NCBI GenBank assembly: GCA_944325865.1
Contig: CALVBS010000010.1
Coordinates: forward strand, 1-46,159
Length of the DNA: 46,159 nucleotides
Direction: 5' to 3'
Source: Candidatus Gastranaerophilales bacterium
GTDB taxonomy: Bacteria > Cyanobacteriota > Vampirovibrionia > Gastranaerophilales > Gastranaerophilaceae
Position 1 is the stretch's first letter, and every line of letters starts with the position of its first letter. This document shows positions 1 to 7,152 of this stretch, in pieces. Below the pieces are notes generated by a model that saw only the letters and a list, made by a program, of their open reading frames with translations, had not been told where the DNA came from and did not search any database. The position numbers were made by a program, and so were the translations under genes.

Positions 1-234
1 CTCATTACATCTTTAGCACGTCTGTCTTTTCTCTCAGAATTAACAAGTTCTTTTCAGCTATTCTGTTTTCAATGTGCCGATTGCCGACTTTAATCAAACC
101 CGTTCTTTAACAGGAATATTTATTTTTTTCTTTGCAGAACACAAGCTTTTATTTGCTTGGGGCAACTTCAACAGGAAATAATCCTTTATGCCATGACCTT
201 TTGTCAGGTTCCGCCTCATCTCGCGGCATTTATT
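1..234 (-). other. Structured leader, probably of an rRNA operon off the left edge
   Basis: No credible gene is seen here on either strand. Read leftward it lies just after two strong promoters and begins with a hairpin-rich stretch (ATGCC pairing with GGCAT; ACCT pairing with AGGT across GACAA). It continues into a tail containing ATTGAAAACAG and AAAAGAACTTGTTAATTCT, which resembles the boxA-containing leader or spacer of bacterial rRNA operons. The 16S gene itself is not in the window, so this is inference. A 26-codon frame starts at 229 but its ATG coincides with the expected transcription start, so I do not call it a gene. Confidence 0.4.
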
Positions 235-262
235 ATCATATTACTTAAATCTTTATTGTCAA
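235..262 (-). promoter_or_regulatory. Strong sigma-70-type promoter, downstream member of a tandem pair
   Basis: On the minus strand a perfect TTGACA (257-262) is followed by a 16-base spacer and TATGAT (235-240), one mismatch from TATAAT. It points leftward to the structured leader. With the second promoter about 100 bases upstream it forms a tandem arrangement typical of rRNA operons. Confidence 0.65.
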
Positions 263-341
263 GCCTTAAATTTTATTATTGTTAAAGTTCTTAACGTTTC
301 TTAATTCTTTAAGTTCTATATGCATTTTCTGCACATTTATT

Positions 342-370
342 ATCTTAATATAATAAAAATTTAATGTCAA
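342..370 (-). promoter_or_regulatory. Strong sigma-70-type promoter, upstream member of a tandem pair
   Basis: On the minus strand a perfect TTGACA (365-370) is followed by a 17-base spacer and TAAGAT (342-347). It points leftward, in tandem with the promoter at 235-262. The surrounding DNA is very AT-rich, as expected for an UP-element region. Confidence 0.6.
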
Positions 371-487
371 GCGTTTTCTTTATAATTCGTAAAATTTATT
401 TTTTATCCTTTGTTCGTATGAGTTTTTTTTATACTTTCTGCCATATTATATACTTGAATGACTATCTAATATAGAGAGGAGAGTTAT

Positions 488-943
488 ATGATTAAAGATT
501 TTAAATTACTTTTTACGGCTTGTGCAATTATTTTGGCATGCTCAAGCTCGGCTTTTGCAGATGGAAACGCTTTTACTCCACTGAATTTTGATGATGTTAG
601 TTATCCTGGGACATCTTCTTATCAAAGCACAAATAGTATTGCTTCTACATCCGCTACGAAAACTTATACAGGAAGTGCAACCACTAACGCCACATATACT
701 TCTTCAACCACAGAAGGTGCTGGCAGTACAAAAATGCAGAGTTCCATTATTCAATTAGACAATGCTCTTGTTGATATCAGAAATGAATTGCTTAACTACA
801 AGACAAAATACTCTGAAGTAGATGCACAATATAAAACAATTAAAGCTGAAAGAGCTGCGTTGAAAAAAGAAGTTAAAAATGCAGAAAAACGTATTAAAGA
901 AATTGATAAAGCAAAAGAAAAAATCAGAAAAAATATGTCATAA
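488..943 (+). CDS. Secreted protein with C-terminal coiled coil
   Basis: 151 residues. The N-terminus is a clear Sec signal peptide: basic MIKDFK, a hydrophobic core, and an SSSAFADG cleavage region near residue 24. Residues about 40-80 are Ser/Thr-rich and low in complexity. Residues about 85-150 form a charged coiled coil rich in Lys, Glu and Ala. The start is supported by an AGAGAGGAGAG ribosome site just upstream. The gene ends at a bidirectional terminator shared with the convergent coiled-coil gene. I do not recognise a family; a periplasmic or surface structural role is possible. The coding call is secure, the function unknown. Confidence 0.8.
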   Translation: MIKDFKLLFTACAIILACSSSAFADGNAFTPLNFDDVSYPGTSSYQSTNSIASTSATKTYTGSATTNATYTSSTTEGAGSTKMQSSIIQLDNALVDIRNELLNYKTKYSEVDAQYKTIKAERAALKKEVKNAEKRIKEIDKAKEKIRKNMS

Positions 944-945
944 AT

Positions 946-984
946 AAAAAAAAGACCGAATTTTTCAATTCGGTCTTTTTTTTG
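946..984. terminator. Bidirectional intrinsic terminator
   Basis: A 13-base-pair stem, AAAAGACCGAATT (950-962) with its reverse complement (967-979), closes a four-base loop. A-rich and T-rich flanks give a U-tract on both strands. It sits between two convergent genes and serves both. Confidence 0.9.
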
Positions 985-985
985 A

Positions 986-1387
986 TTAGTCTGACAATAA
1001 ATCTTTCCACTGTTGTTTTTTAGTTTCAAATTTTTTCTGTCTTGCCTCTTGTTTTGCCTGCATTTGTTTTTTATATTCTTCTCTGGCTTCTTGACGAGCT
1101 TCCTGTTTTTGTTTAAGAGCTTCTTGTTGTTCCTTTATAGCTTTATCTCTAGCTTCTTGACGTTCTTTGATTGCCTGCTTTTGTTCTTCTATAGCTTTTT
1201 GTCTTTCCTGCTGTCTTGCTTCGGAGGCTTTTTTGTTTGCTTCCATTTTCTTGTATGCGGCATCTTCTTTTTGTTCTATTTTATCTGCGGTATCACTGAG
1301 CCATTTTGAAACAGGACCCTGAGCAGCCTGTGCGGAACCTGCACAAATAATACCTAAAGCCATCAATAAAACTAAACTTTTTTTCAT
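986..1387 (-). CDS. Secreted charged-helix protein
   Basis: About 133 residues, read from the internal MKKSLV start. AAAGGAGTG lies 7-8 bases upstream of that ATG, so the six extra codons available upstream are unlikely to be used. A Sec signal peptide (MKKSLVLLMALGIICAGSAQAAQ) is followed by a long run of Gln, Glu, Lys, Arg and Ala. The run has an imperfect repeat of the form QEAR-(D/E)-KA-(I/L)-KE, which predicts one continuous alpha helix or coiled coil. No catalytic motif is seen. It is convergent with the coiled-coil gene at 488. A periplasmic spacer or scaffold is plausible but not shown. Confidence 0.75.
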   Translation of the reverse strand: MKKSLVLLMALGIICAGSAQAAQGPVSKWLSDTADKIEQKEDAAYKKMEANKKASEARQQERQKAIEEQKQAIKERQEARDKAIKEQQEALKQKQEARQEAREEYKKQMQAKQEARQKKFETKKQQWKDLLSD

Positions 1388-1422
1388 AACATACACTCCT
1401 TTCATTTAATGGATATATTATA

Positions 1423-2124
1423 CTAAACAAAATCATACATTTCAATAATTTTTTTAATACCGCTTTCGGCAACATTAAAAATTTCAAGCATATCTTTGTA
1501 TTCGTACGGCTCACCTTCTGCAGTTGTTTGAAATTCGATAATCTTACCGCTTCTGGTAAGAACGATATTACTGTCAACCTGTGCGTTTGAATCTTCCTCG
1601 TAGCACAAATCAAGGAGAATTTCACCGTTCACAATTCCTGCAGAGACTGCCCCTACAGGTTCTATAATAGGATTTTCACGAAGTCTGCCAATCTCCAGTA
1701 ATCTTTCAACGGCAATTTCCATAGCAAGATAACCGCCACAAATACTTGCTGTACGGGTTCCTCCATCTGCCTGAATTACGTCTGCATCAATCGTAATTAT
1801 AACATCGGTCATTTTTTCTAAATCAACGCAGGCTCTAAGGCTTCTTCCAATAAGTCTTTGGATTTCCTGAGTTCTGCCGGAAATTTTTGTTCTTTCTCTC
1901 TGGCATCTGACACTGGTCGAAGAAGGCAAAAGGGAATATTCTGCAGTAACCCAGCCTCGCGGATCTTCTTTATCCATCCATTTCGGCTTGCCTATTTCTA
2001 CAGAAGCTGTAGTAATAACTTTCGTGTCTCCGAATTCTACCAGCACAGACCCCAGTGCATTTTTTGTAAAATCTTTTGTAAACTTGATTTCTCTCAGTTC
2101 ATTGTTTTTTCTGTCTTTTCTCAT
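1423..2124 (-). CDS. rph: Ribonuclease PH
   Basis: 233 residues from ATG 2124, preceded by AAAGGAT. Longer readings starting at 2193 overlap the upstream gene and lack a ribosome site. RNase PH is a phosphate-dependent 3' exoribonuclease that trims tRNA 3' ends. The N-terminal MRKDRKNNELR, the SVRCQRERTKISGRTQEIQRL stretch (split here as SVRCQRER and KISGRTQEIQRL) and the GGTRTASICGGYLA core are diagnostic. Length is near the usual 235-245. It is the last gene of a three-gene leftward operon, four bases after the zinc-ribbon gene. Confidence 0.95.
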   Translation of the reverse strand: MRKDRKNNELREIKFTKDFTKNALGSVLVEFGDTKVITTASVEIGKPKWMDKEDPRGWVTAEYSLLPSSTSVRCQRERTKISGRTQEIQRLIGRSLRACVDLEKMTDVIITIDADVIQADGGTRTASICGGYLAMEIAVERLLEIGRLRENPIIEPVGAVSAGIVNGEILLDLCYEEDSNAQVDSNIVLTRSGKIIEFQTTAEGEPYEYKDMLEIFNVAESGIKKIIEMYDFV

Positions 2125-2128
2125 AGTA

Positions 2129-2353
2129 TTATCCTTTATAATCGTAATCCCACATATAAATCTGTCCGCAATACCGGCATACTGCATGTTCATTCATAAA
2201 TTGCAAATCCGGAATAAAAGTATAACCGTCAACAGTTATTTCTATTTCGTTTTTGTCGTTGTAACGCTGTTCAAAATGTCTTTCACCTCTATAATCCGGA
2301 GAAAACATCAATTCAAATTTGTCTTTTGATTTACAGCTTTTACATATAAACAT
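2129..2353 (-). CDS. Small zinc-ribbon protein
   Basis: 74 residues with two CxxC pairs, Cys4/Cys7 and Cys59/Cys62, the usual spacing for a four-cysteine zinc ribbon. The centre is charged and beta-rich, and the C-terminus is aromatic (YMWDYDYKG). It lies two bases after the membrane-protein gene and four bases before rph, so all three are very likely co-transcribed. No enzymatic domain is present. It could bind RNA or a partner protein, but nothing in the sequence decides this. Confidence 0.75.
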   Translation of the reverse strand: MFICKSCKSKDKFELMFSPDYRGERHFEQRYNDKNEIEITVDGYTFIPDLQFMNEHAVCRYCGQIYMWDYDYKG

Positions 2354-2355
2354 TT

Positions 2356-3345
2356 TTAGTCTTCATCTTTTTGAGTTGCACGTTTAATAATATTTTTATC
2401 TAACTTTTTTGTTTTCTGATTTACTGATTTTGTAGAAACGGCCGAAGCTACATCGCGGCTTAAAACTTTATACCATATAGTCCAGCAGATACTTCTTAAT
2501 GGAAGTGTTAACCCTGTCACAATAAAGAATACTATCTGATAAACAAACATACCTGCAATTTTTGACGGTGTTATAACATCGAATCTAGGATTTATATTAA
2601 TCATATAATTATTAAAATTATCCAGAGGAATAGTATTTTGAACCCAGTTTTCAAAAATACCGCCCAATAACTGTGAAAGTTTTGTCAAATCAAAAAATAC
2701 AGAAAACCCTTCAACAAAAATGTAATGCGTAAAAAATGCAATAACTGCCATTATAATAAATGTTCTTGCAAAATTTCCTTTAATTAAAAGCATACTGCGT
2801 TTAAAGCAATCATAAATTGAGGCATTCGGCTCAAAAATAAATACCTGAAAAACCAGAACAAAATATATAAACAAAATTCCGCCTATTAACCAGATTAAGG
2901 GAAATAATGCAATCATTGAAAGAATACTTATGACAAGCCACAATGCAATAAATTTAAATGTTCTGTTTGTAACAACAGCATTATGTGCGGGAAAATCATA
3001 TACCTTACCCGTATTTATCGCACTTTCAGCCATAGAATTTAATGCACCGTATGCAACAAGAAAATCCCAGAAAGCTTTTAAGAAAATCAACATTCCCGGG
3101 ACAGTAATTAAGATAACACACAAAACTATACTTGAAAAACTATTAAAAAATGCGTATGTAGAAATTAACTCCGGAAGTTTAGCCGTATAAACAGACGCCA
3201 AACCAAAAATTAAAGCCAGCCCTATTAACTGCCCCAGTACAGGGAAAAGCATATAACGAGTAAACGGCCAAATATTTGCACCATAAACTTTAATACTTTC
3301 AAACAACACACTTGTAATCTTATTTTCAACTTTTATTTTTGCCAT
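2356..3345 (-). CDS. Polytopic membrane protein, family unknown
   Basis: 329 residues with about six hydrophobic segments. The first follows a short basic N-terminus and the last lies near residue 290, before a basic Lys/Thr-rich cytoplasmic tail. A start at 3345 is backed by AAGGAGACAATT. It resembles the loose group of uncharacterised glycerophosphodiesterase-membrane-domain or YciC-like proteins in layout, but I cannot confirm membership. It is the first gene of the operon with the zinc-ribbon gene and rph, and diverges from the PHP gene. Confidence 0.7.
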   Translation of the reverse strand: MAKIKVENKITSVLFESIKVYGANIWPFTRYMLFPVLGQLIGLALIFGLASVYTAKLPELISTYAFFNSFSSIVLCVILITVPGMLIFLKAFWDFLVAYGALNSMAESAINTGKVYDFPAHNAVVTNRTFKFIALWLVISILSMIALFPLIWLIGGILFIYFVLVFQVFIFEPNASIYDCFKRSMLLIKGNFARTFIIMAVIAFFTHYIFVEGFSVFFDLTKLSQLLGGIFENWVQNTIPLDNFNNYMININPRFDVITPSKIAGMFVYQIVFFIVTGLTLPLRSICWTIWYKVLSRDVASAVSTKSVNQKTKKLDKNIIKRATQKDED

Positions 3346-3398
3346 AATTGTCTCCTTGATAATTGGACATAAATCGAGTTGTTAAACTTTTTATTTTG

Positions 3399-3404
3399 TA
3401 TAAT
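3399..3404 (+). promoter_or_regulatory. -10 element for the PHP gene
   Basis: A perfect TATAAT lies 30 bases upstream of ATG 3435, in the short divergent gap. No good -35 hexamer is seen at 16-18 bases. Confidence 0.4.
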
Positions 3405-3434
3405 AATTTTATTACAAATAAATTTAAAAAAACA

Positions 3435-4064
3435 ATGACTGACTACAAAGAATTAATTAAAACATTTACAAAAGAAGATTACGAAAATGACCGCGTGAAT
3501 TTGCACATGCATACAACCTATTCTGACGGGAAGGGTGATTTTTGCGATTTAATAAAACAAGCAAAAGATAAAGGATATAAAAAAATTGCAATATGTGATC
3601 ACAATACCTTAAAAGGGTATGAAAAACACGGTATTGATGATATTTTGATACCTGCTGTTGAATTTGATGTCTGGTGCGGATATGTTTTTCTCCACTTGCT
3701 TGGCTACGGTGTCGATATAAATAATCGAGAACTGCAAAAATTCTGTGCAAAATCAAAACGGGAAACTGAACTGGATATCATAAGAATTTTTTCAACCAGA
3801 AATATAAAAAAACTTATTCAGGCTATACATAACGCCGGAGGAATTGCAGTACTTGCACACCCTGCATGCTGCTGGGCTCTAAGCCATGACCGATTTGTAA
3901 AAAAATTAATCTCATACGGACTGGACGGGATTGAAGTTTACTATCCTTACAAACGCCACAGGGGAATAATAAAATTTACGACAGCACATAATATTGAAAA
4001 AATTGCCGACAAATACGGGCTTATTAAAACCGGAGGTACGGATCTGCACGGAGAAACGTTATAA
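3435..4064 (+). CDS. PHP-domain metal-dependent phosphoesterase, TrpH/RNase AM-like
   Basis: 209 residues from ATG 3435; the 24 codons available upstream overlap the promoter and look non-coding. The PHP metal-binding motifs are all visible: HMHTTYSDG, ICDHNT, a Glu in AVEFD, LAHPA, and a terminal TGGTDLHG. PHP proteins of this group hydrolyse phosphoesters such as 3',5'-bisphosphonucleotides or RNA 5' ends using two or three metal ions. It is somewhat shorter than the usual 270-280 residues and ends right after the last metal motif. It is divergent from the membrane-protein operon and convergent with a prepilin gene. Confidence 0.85.
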   Translation: MTDYKELIKTFTKEDYENDRVNLHMHTTYSDGKGDFCDLIKQAKDKGYKKIAICDHNTLKGYEKHGIDDILIPAVEFDVWCGYVFLHLLGYGVDINNRELQKFCAKSKRETELDIIRIFSTRNIKKLIQAIHNAGGIAVLAHPACCWALSHDRFVKKLISYGLDGIEVYYPYKRHRGIIKFTTAHNIEKIADKYGLIKTGGTDLHGETL

Positions 4065-4111
4065 AACATTACTGCAATCCAAACTTTTTTCTTTAATAAA
4101 CCTAAAATAGT

Positions 4112-4885
4112 TTACCACGGATAATCATCCTTTATCTCCCAGCCATCACGAATTAATTTTGCGGCACACATCATTCCAGAACCATTTCTGGAACAATTTT
4201 GATTTATTGTTTCTTCATCCCGATTATATCCATATGGCATGACTCCTTTTCCGGCTACTCTATCAAAAATAAAAGTATCCCGTCCGAGTTGGTTTGGAAT
4301 CCGTGATGCATTCAAATCAACTATTATACGACTATCCGCTCCGCCGGTATTACCTAACACATTTCCGTTTTCGTCCTCGCCGCCTTCTGCAGAACCATAT
4401 CCTGAACTCATAAGAATACTTATATATGTTCCGTCATATAAAATAAAAGCCGAACGGTCACTATCCCTTACAACCAGATATGCATCATTCTTACCATTGG
4501 CTCTTTTCCATGGGGCGGAAGACTTATAATTGCAATCAACATCTCCTTGCCCGCCACGACAATAACCTAAAATATTTAAATAAGGTTTCCAATACTGATT
4601 AAAATAAAAATCAATTCCTTTGTCTGTATTCCAATATACCGAGGATTCATTATCCGCCTCAGAACGTTTAAATGCCTGGTTTAATGTTGTATAAACTTTT
4701 TTAAGCTGTGATATCGTTTGTACTTTCTGGTAATTTCCTATAACAGACGGTAATGTCATTGCAGCAACAATTCCGATTATACCTAAGGTTATTAAAACTT
4801 CTGCAAGAGTAAATGCTGTTTTACCGCATGTTGAAATGAAATTTAAACAAAAATTCTTTACCATAGATCCCTTACCTATCATCAT
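4112..4885 (-). CDS. Prepilin-like secreted protein, type IV pilin/pseudopilin N-terminus
   Basis: 257 residues. A 25-residue leader is followed by KTAFTLAEVLITLGIIGIVAA, the class III prepilin helix with Glu at +5. The residue before the cleavage Phe is Ala rather than the usual Gly, which prepilin peptidase can tolerate. A large soluble domain follows. The C-terminus, CAAKLIRDGWEIKDDYPW, matches the tails of the other two pilins in this window. The start is supported by AGGAG, though a second ATG directly follows. It sits beside a small XRE regulator transcribed the opposite way. It could be a minor pilin or a pseudopilin of a secretion or competence system. Confidence 0.85.
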   Translation of the reverse strand: MMIGKGSMVKNFCLNFISTCGKTAFTLAEVLITLGIIGIVAAMTLPSVIGNYQKVQTISQLKKVYTTLNQAFKRSEADNESSVYWNTDKGIDFYFNQYWKPYLNILGYCRGGQGDVDCNYKSSAPWKRANGKNDAYLVVRDSDRSAFILYDGTYISILMSSGYGSAEGGEDENGNVLGNTGGADSRIIVDLNASRIPNQLGRDTFIFDRVAGKGVMPYGYNRDEETINQNCSRNGSGMMCAAKLIRDGWEIKDDYPW

Positions 4886-4900
4886 TTTCTCCTATTTTTG

Positions 4901-4938
4901 CTAGTGTCACTAGTTGTATTAATTGCTAGTATAGCTAA
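4901..4938. promoter_or_regulatory. Palindromic operator candidate between prepilin and XRE genes
   Basis: CTAGTGTCACTAG (4901-4913) is a perfect palindrome around a central T. A related half-match, TTGCTAGTATAGCTAA (4923-4938), follows ten bases later. Both lie in the gap between the leftward prepilin gene and the rightward XRE gene, where an autoregulated repressor would bind. Confidence 0.5.
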
Positions 4939-4948
4939 CAATTTAAAA

Positions 4949-5161
4949 ATGGACAAGGGATATTTACAAAAGTTTGCAAAAAATTTAAAAAAATTACGCA
5001 AAGAAAAAGGACTGACGCAGGACGACCTTGCGTCAGACAAAATATCGCGTTCAATGATTAGTCTAATAGAAATTGCAAAAACTGACCTTACAGTCTCAAA
5101 GGTCAAAATTATAGCAGATACACTGCACGTACATCCAAGAGACTTATTTGATTTTGATTAA
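4949..5161 (+). CDS. Small XRE-family helix-turn-helix regulator
   Basis: 70 residues from MDKGYLQKF. The protein is essentially one HTH_3 domain: LKKLRKEKGLTQDDLASDK, then ISRSMISLIE as recognition helix, then DTLHVHPRDLFDFD. Longer starts upstream would run through the palindromic operator and are rejected. No Shine-Dalgarno sequence precedes the ATG. It lies between two prepilin genes on the opposite strand; the nearby palindrome suggests it represses itself and the prepilin at 4112. Its stop is one base from the end of the second prepilin gene. Confidence 0.8.
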   Translation: MDKGYLQKFAKNLKKLRKEKGLTQDDLASDKISRSMISLIEIAKTDLTVSKVKIIADTLHVHPRDLFDFD

Positions 5162-5162
5162 T

Positions 5163-5979
5163 TTACCATGGGTAATCATCTTTTATTTGCCATCCATCCA
5201 TAACTATCAAAGCCGCACAAAATGCACCACCCTTACTTTTATTACAAGCTCTGTAATCACTTCCATTGGCAAGTTCATCTCTATTATATCCTATATGTGT
5301 AGTTCCTCCATGAACATCTCCGACTCCGTAAGGAACCATTTTCCCGCCTGCAGATGCAGAAAAAGCAAATATGTCCCTGCCATACATATTAGGTTTTCGA
5401 AATCCGTTTAGATCGACAATAAAAGTTAGGAATCTGGTACCATCACCGCTTGCAGAAGTTCTTATTGTTAAAGAGGTTCCGTTTTTAATAATAATTTTTG
5501 GTAAATCATAATATCCGAAATAATCATCACAAACAGTTCCGTTAATGCAGTAATTATGAATATTTCTAGGAACTTCATTCTGTTTATATTCTTTAATAAC
5601 CTGAAAATATGGTTTGATATATTTATCGATAAATTCTTGAGAATCAAGGTTAAAATCCCAGTAATTAATTGATTCGTAATCGACCTCAGCTCGTTTAATT
5701 GCCTGAGAGACAAGAGAATATATAGCAGCTAATTGTGAAACGGTTTCCTGCTTTTGATATTTATTGATAACAGCAGGCAGTGTCATTGCAGCAACAATAC
5801 CAATTATACCTAAGGTAACAAGAACCTCAGCTAACGTAAAAGCAGTTTTTGGGGAACTAATACTATAAACACGTTCATGACGACGGTTAGATTTAAATAA
5901 AACATCAAAAAGCTTAGCCGGAGAGCTTAGATTACTTGCCCCCCCCCCCGAAAGCGTCTCTACAACTGAATCTTAGCAT
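5163..5979 (-). CDS. Prepilin-like protein, reading frame broken at an 11-G tract (possible phase variation)
   Basis: AAGGAGG followed by ATG at 5979 starts a frame that meets a stop after 15 codons, just past eleven consecutive G residues (plus-strand C at 5939-5949). With ten G residues the same start reads straight into SSPKTAFTLAEVLVTLGIIG and on to 5163, giving about 271 residues. The uninterrupted part lacks any ATG, GTG or TTG upstream of the pilin helix except the Met inside it, so the tract start is the natural one. The tail CAALIVMDGWQIKDDYPW matches its neighbours. The leader before the Phe would be about 40 residues, unusually long. A sequencing or assembly error at the homopolymer is the alternative. 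Confidence 0.7.
5939..5949 (-). repeat. Poly-G tract (G11 on coding strand) in a prepilin leader
   Basis: Eleven G residues on the coding strand, 28 bases after the ATG at 5979. The length puts the pilin body out of frame by one base; G10 or G13 would restore it. Tracts of this length mutate by slipped-strand mispairing in known phase-variable surface genes. Confidence 0.75.
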
Positions 5980-6018
5980 ATTTACCTCCTTTTTTATCCT
6001 ATACTTTTATATTCTAAA

Positions 6019-7108
6019 CTAATTTTCACGTTTTTTCAAGTAAGATTCTATGAAACCGTCCAAATCACCGTCCATTACGGCATCTACATTGCCGACTTCA
6101 TAACCGGTTCTGTGATCTTTTACCATTTTATATGGATGGAATACATAGGAACGAATTTGCGAACCAAAATTAATATCAACATTTTCACCCTTTAATTCCG
6201 CTAATTTTTTTTCATGCTCTGCCTGACGCATTGCAAGAAGTTTTGAAGCCAGAATTTGCATTGCATTTTCTTTATTTTGAAGCTGAGAACGCTCCTGCTG
6301 ACATTTGACAACAATTCCGGTAGGTTTATGAAGTATTCTGACAGCAGTTTCAACTTTATTAACATTCTGACCGCCGGCTCCACCCGATCTCATTGTGTCA
6401 ATCTCAAGTTCTTCAGGCGGAATTGTAATAGTTTTTTCAAAATCTGCAATAATAGGAGAAACTTCTACTGACGCAAAACTTGTCTGACGTTTCCCGTTTG
6501 CATTAAAAGGAGAAATTCGCACAAGTCTGTGAACACCCTTTTCGGCTTTTGCATATCCAAAAGCATATTTGCCGGTTATTTTAATCGTGGCAGATTTAAT
6601 TCCTGCTTCATCTCCATCCAGTTTATCCAATAAATCAACTTTCCAGCCGCGGTTTTCCGCCCAACGCATATACATACGGAGAAGCATGCTTGCCCAATCC
6701 TGAGCATCTGTTCCGCCTGCTCCGGCATTTATAGTCAAAATTGCATCCGCCTCATCATATTCACCGCTTAGCATCAGGCGTATCTCAAACTTATCCAGCT
6801 CCTGCACAACATTTTCTAATATAGAAAAGCTTTCTTTTATTAACTCCGCATCCTGAATTTCAACAGCAACTGCGGCATCTTCTACCGCACTTTGCCAGTT
6901 CTCAATCTTTGCAATATTATCTTTAATCTCTCTAATATCAGCACCGAGTTTTGAAACTCTGTTTTTATCTGACCAGACATCAGGAGCCTGCATTTGAGTT
7001 TCAAGTTTTTCTAATTTTGCGGGCAAACTCTCAAAGTCAAAGACACTCCTTTGCACTTTTAATACGAGGTTTAATATTATTTAAAAGCTGCTTTAATTCT
7101 GTTTCCAT
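6019..7108 (-). CDS. prfB: Peptide chain release factor 2, made through a programmed +1 frameshift
   Basis: RF2 releases finished proteins at UGA and UAA. The main frame carries [12 protein letters not shown] (the SPF stop-codon-reading motif) and [17 protein letters not shown] with the catalytic GGQ. A 23-codon first frame starts at ATG 7108 ([12 protein letters not shown]...) and ends CTT-TGA-C, the classical autoregulatory slip site. Joining the frames at 7039 gives 362 residues, the normal RF2 length; the main frame alone starts only at an improbable internal ATG. An extended -10 (TGTTATACT) ends six bases before the ATG and there is no ribosome site, so the message may be leaderless. A prepilin gene follows 39 bases downstream. 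Confidence 0.95.
7037..7051 (-). promoter_or_regulatory. RF2 programmed +1 frameshift signal
   Basis: The message reads AAG GAG TGT CTT TGA C. The internal Shine-Dalgarno AAGGAG lies three bases before CTT, and the in-frame UGA is followed by C. This is the same geometry as the characterised prfB site. Low RF2 favours slippage on CUU-U and so more RF2. Confidence 0.95.
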
Positions 7109-7114
7109 AATATT

Positions 7115-7123
7115 AGTATAACA
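7115..7123 (-). promoter_or_regulatory. Extended -10 promoter of prfB
   Basis: TGTTATACT on the minus strand is an extended -10 (TGn plus TATACT). Its end is six bases from ATG 7108, so transcription should begin at or next to the start codon. Confidence 0.45.
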
Positions 7124-7152
7124 TAAAATAATTCTGCTGTTATGAACTATAT

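Noticed and set aside
154-229. 26-codon leftward frame MPRDEAEPDK...
   Set aside because: Starts at the predicted transcription start of a structured leader; more likely non-coding RNA.
1013-1309. 98-codon rightward frame
   Set aside because: Antisense shadow of the Lys/Glu-rich secreted protein, giving a Phe/Leu/Ser-rich product.
6201-6383. Frame inside prfB
   Set aside because: Alternative-frame shadow of RF2 with no independent signals.
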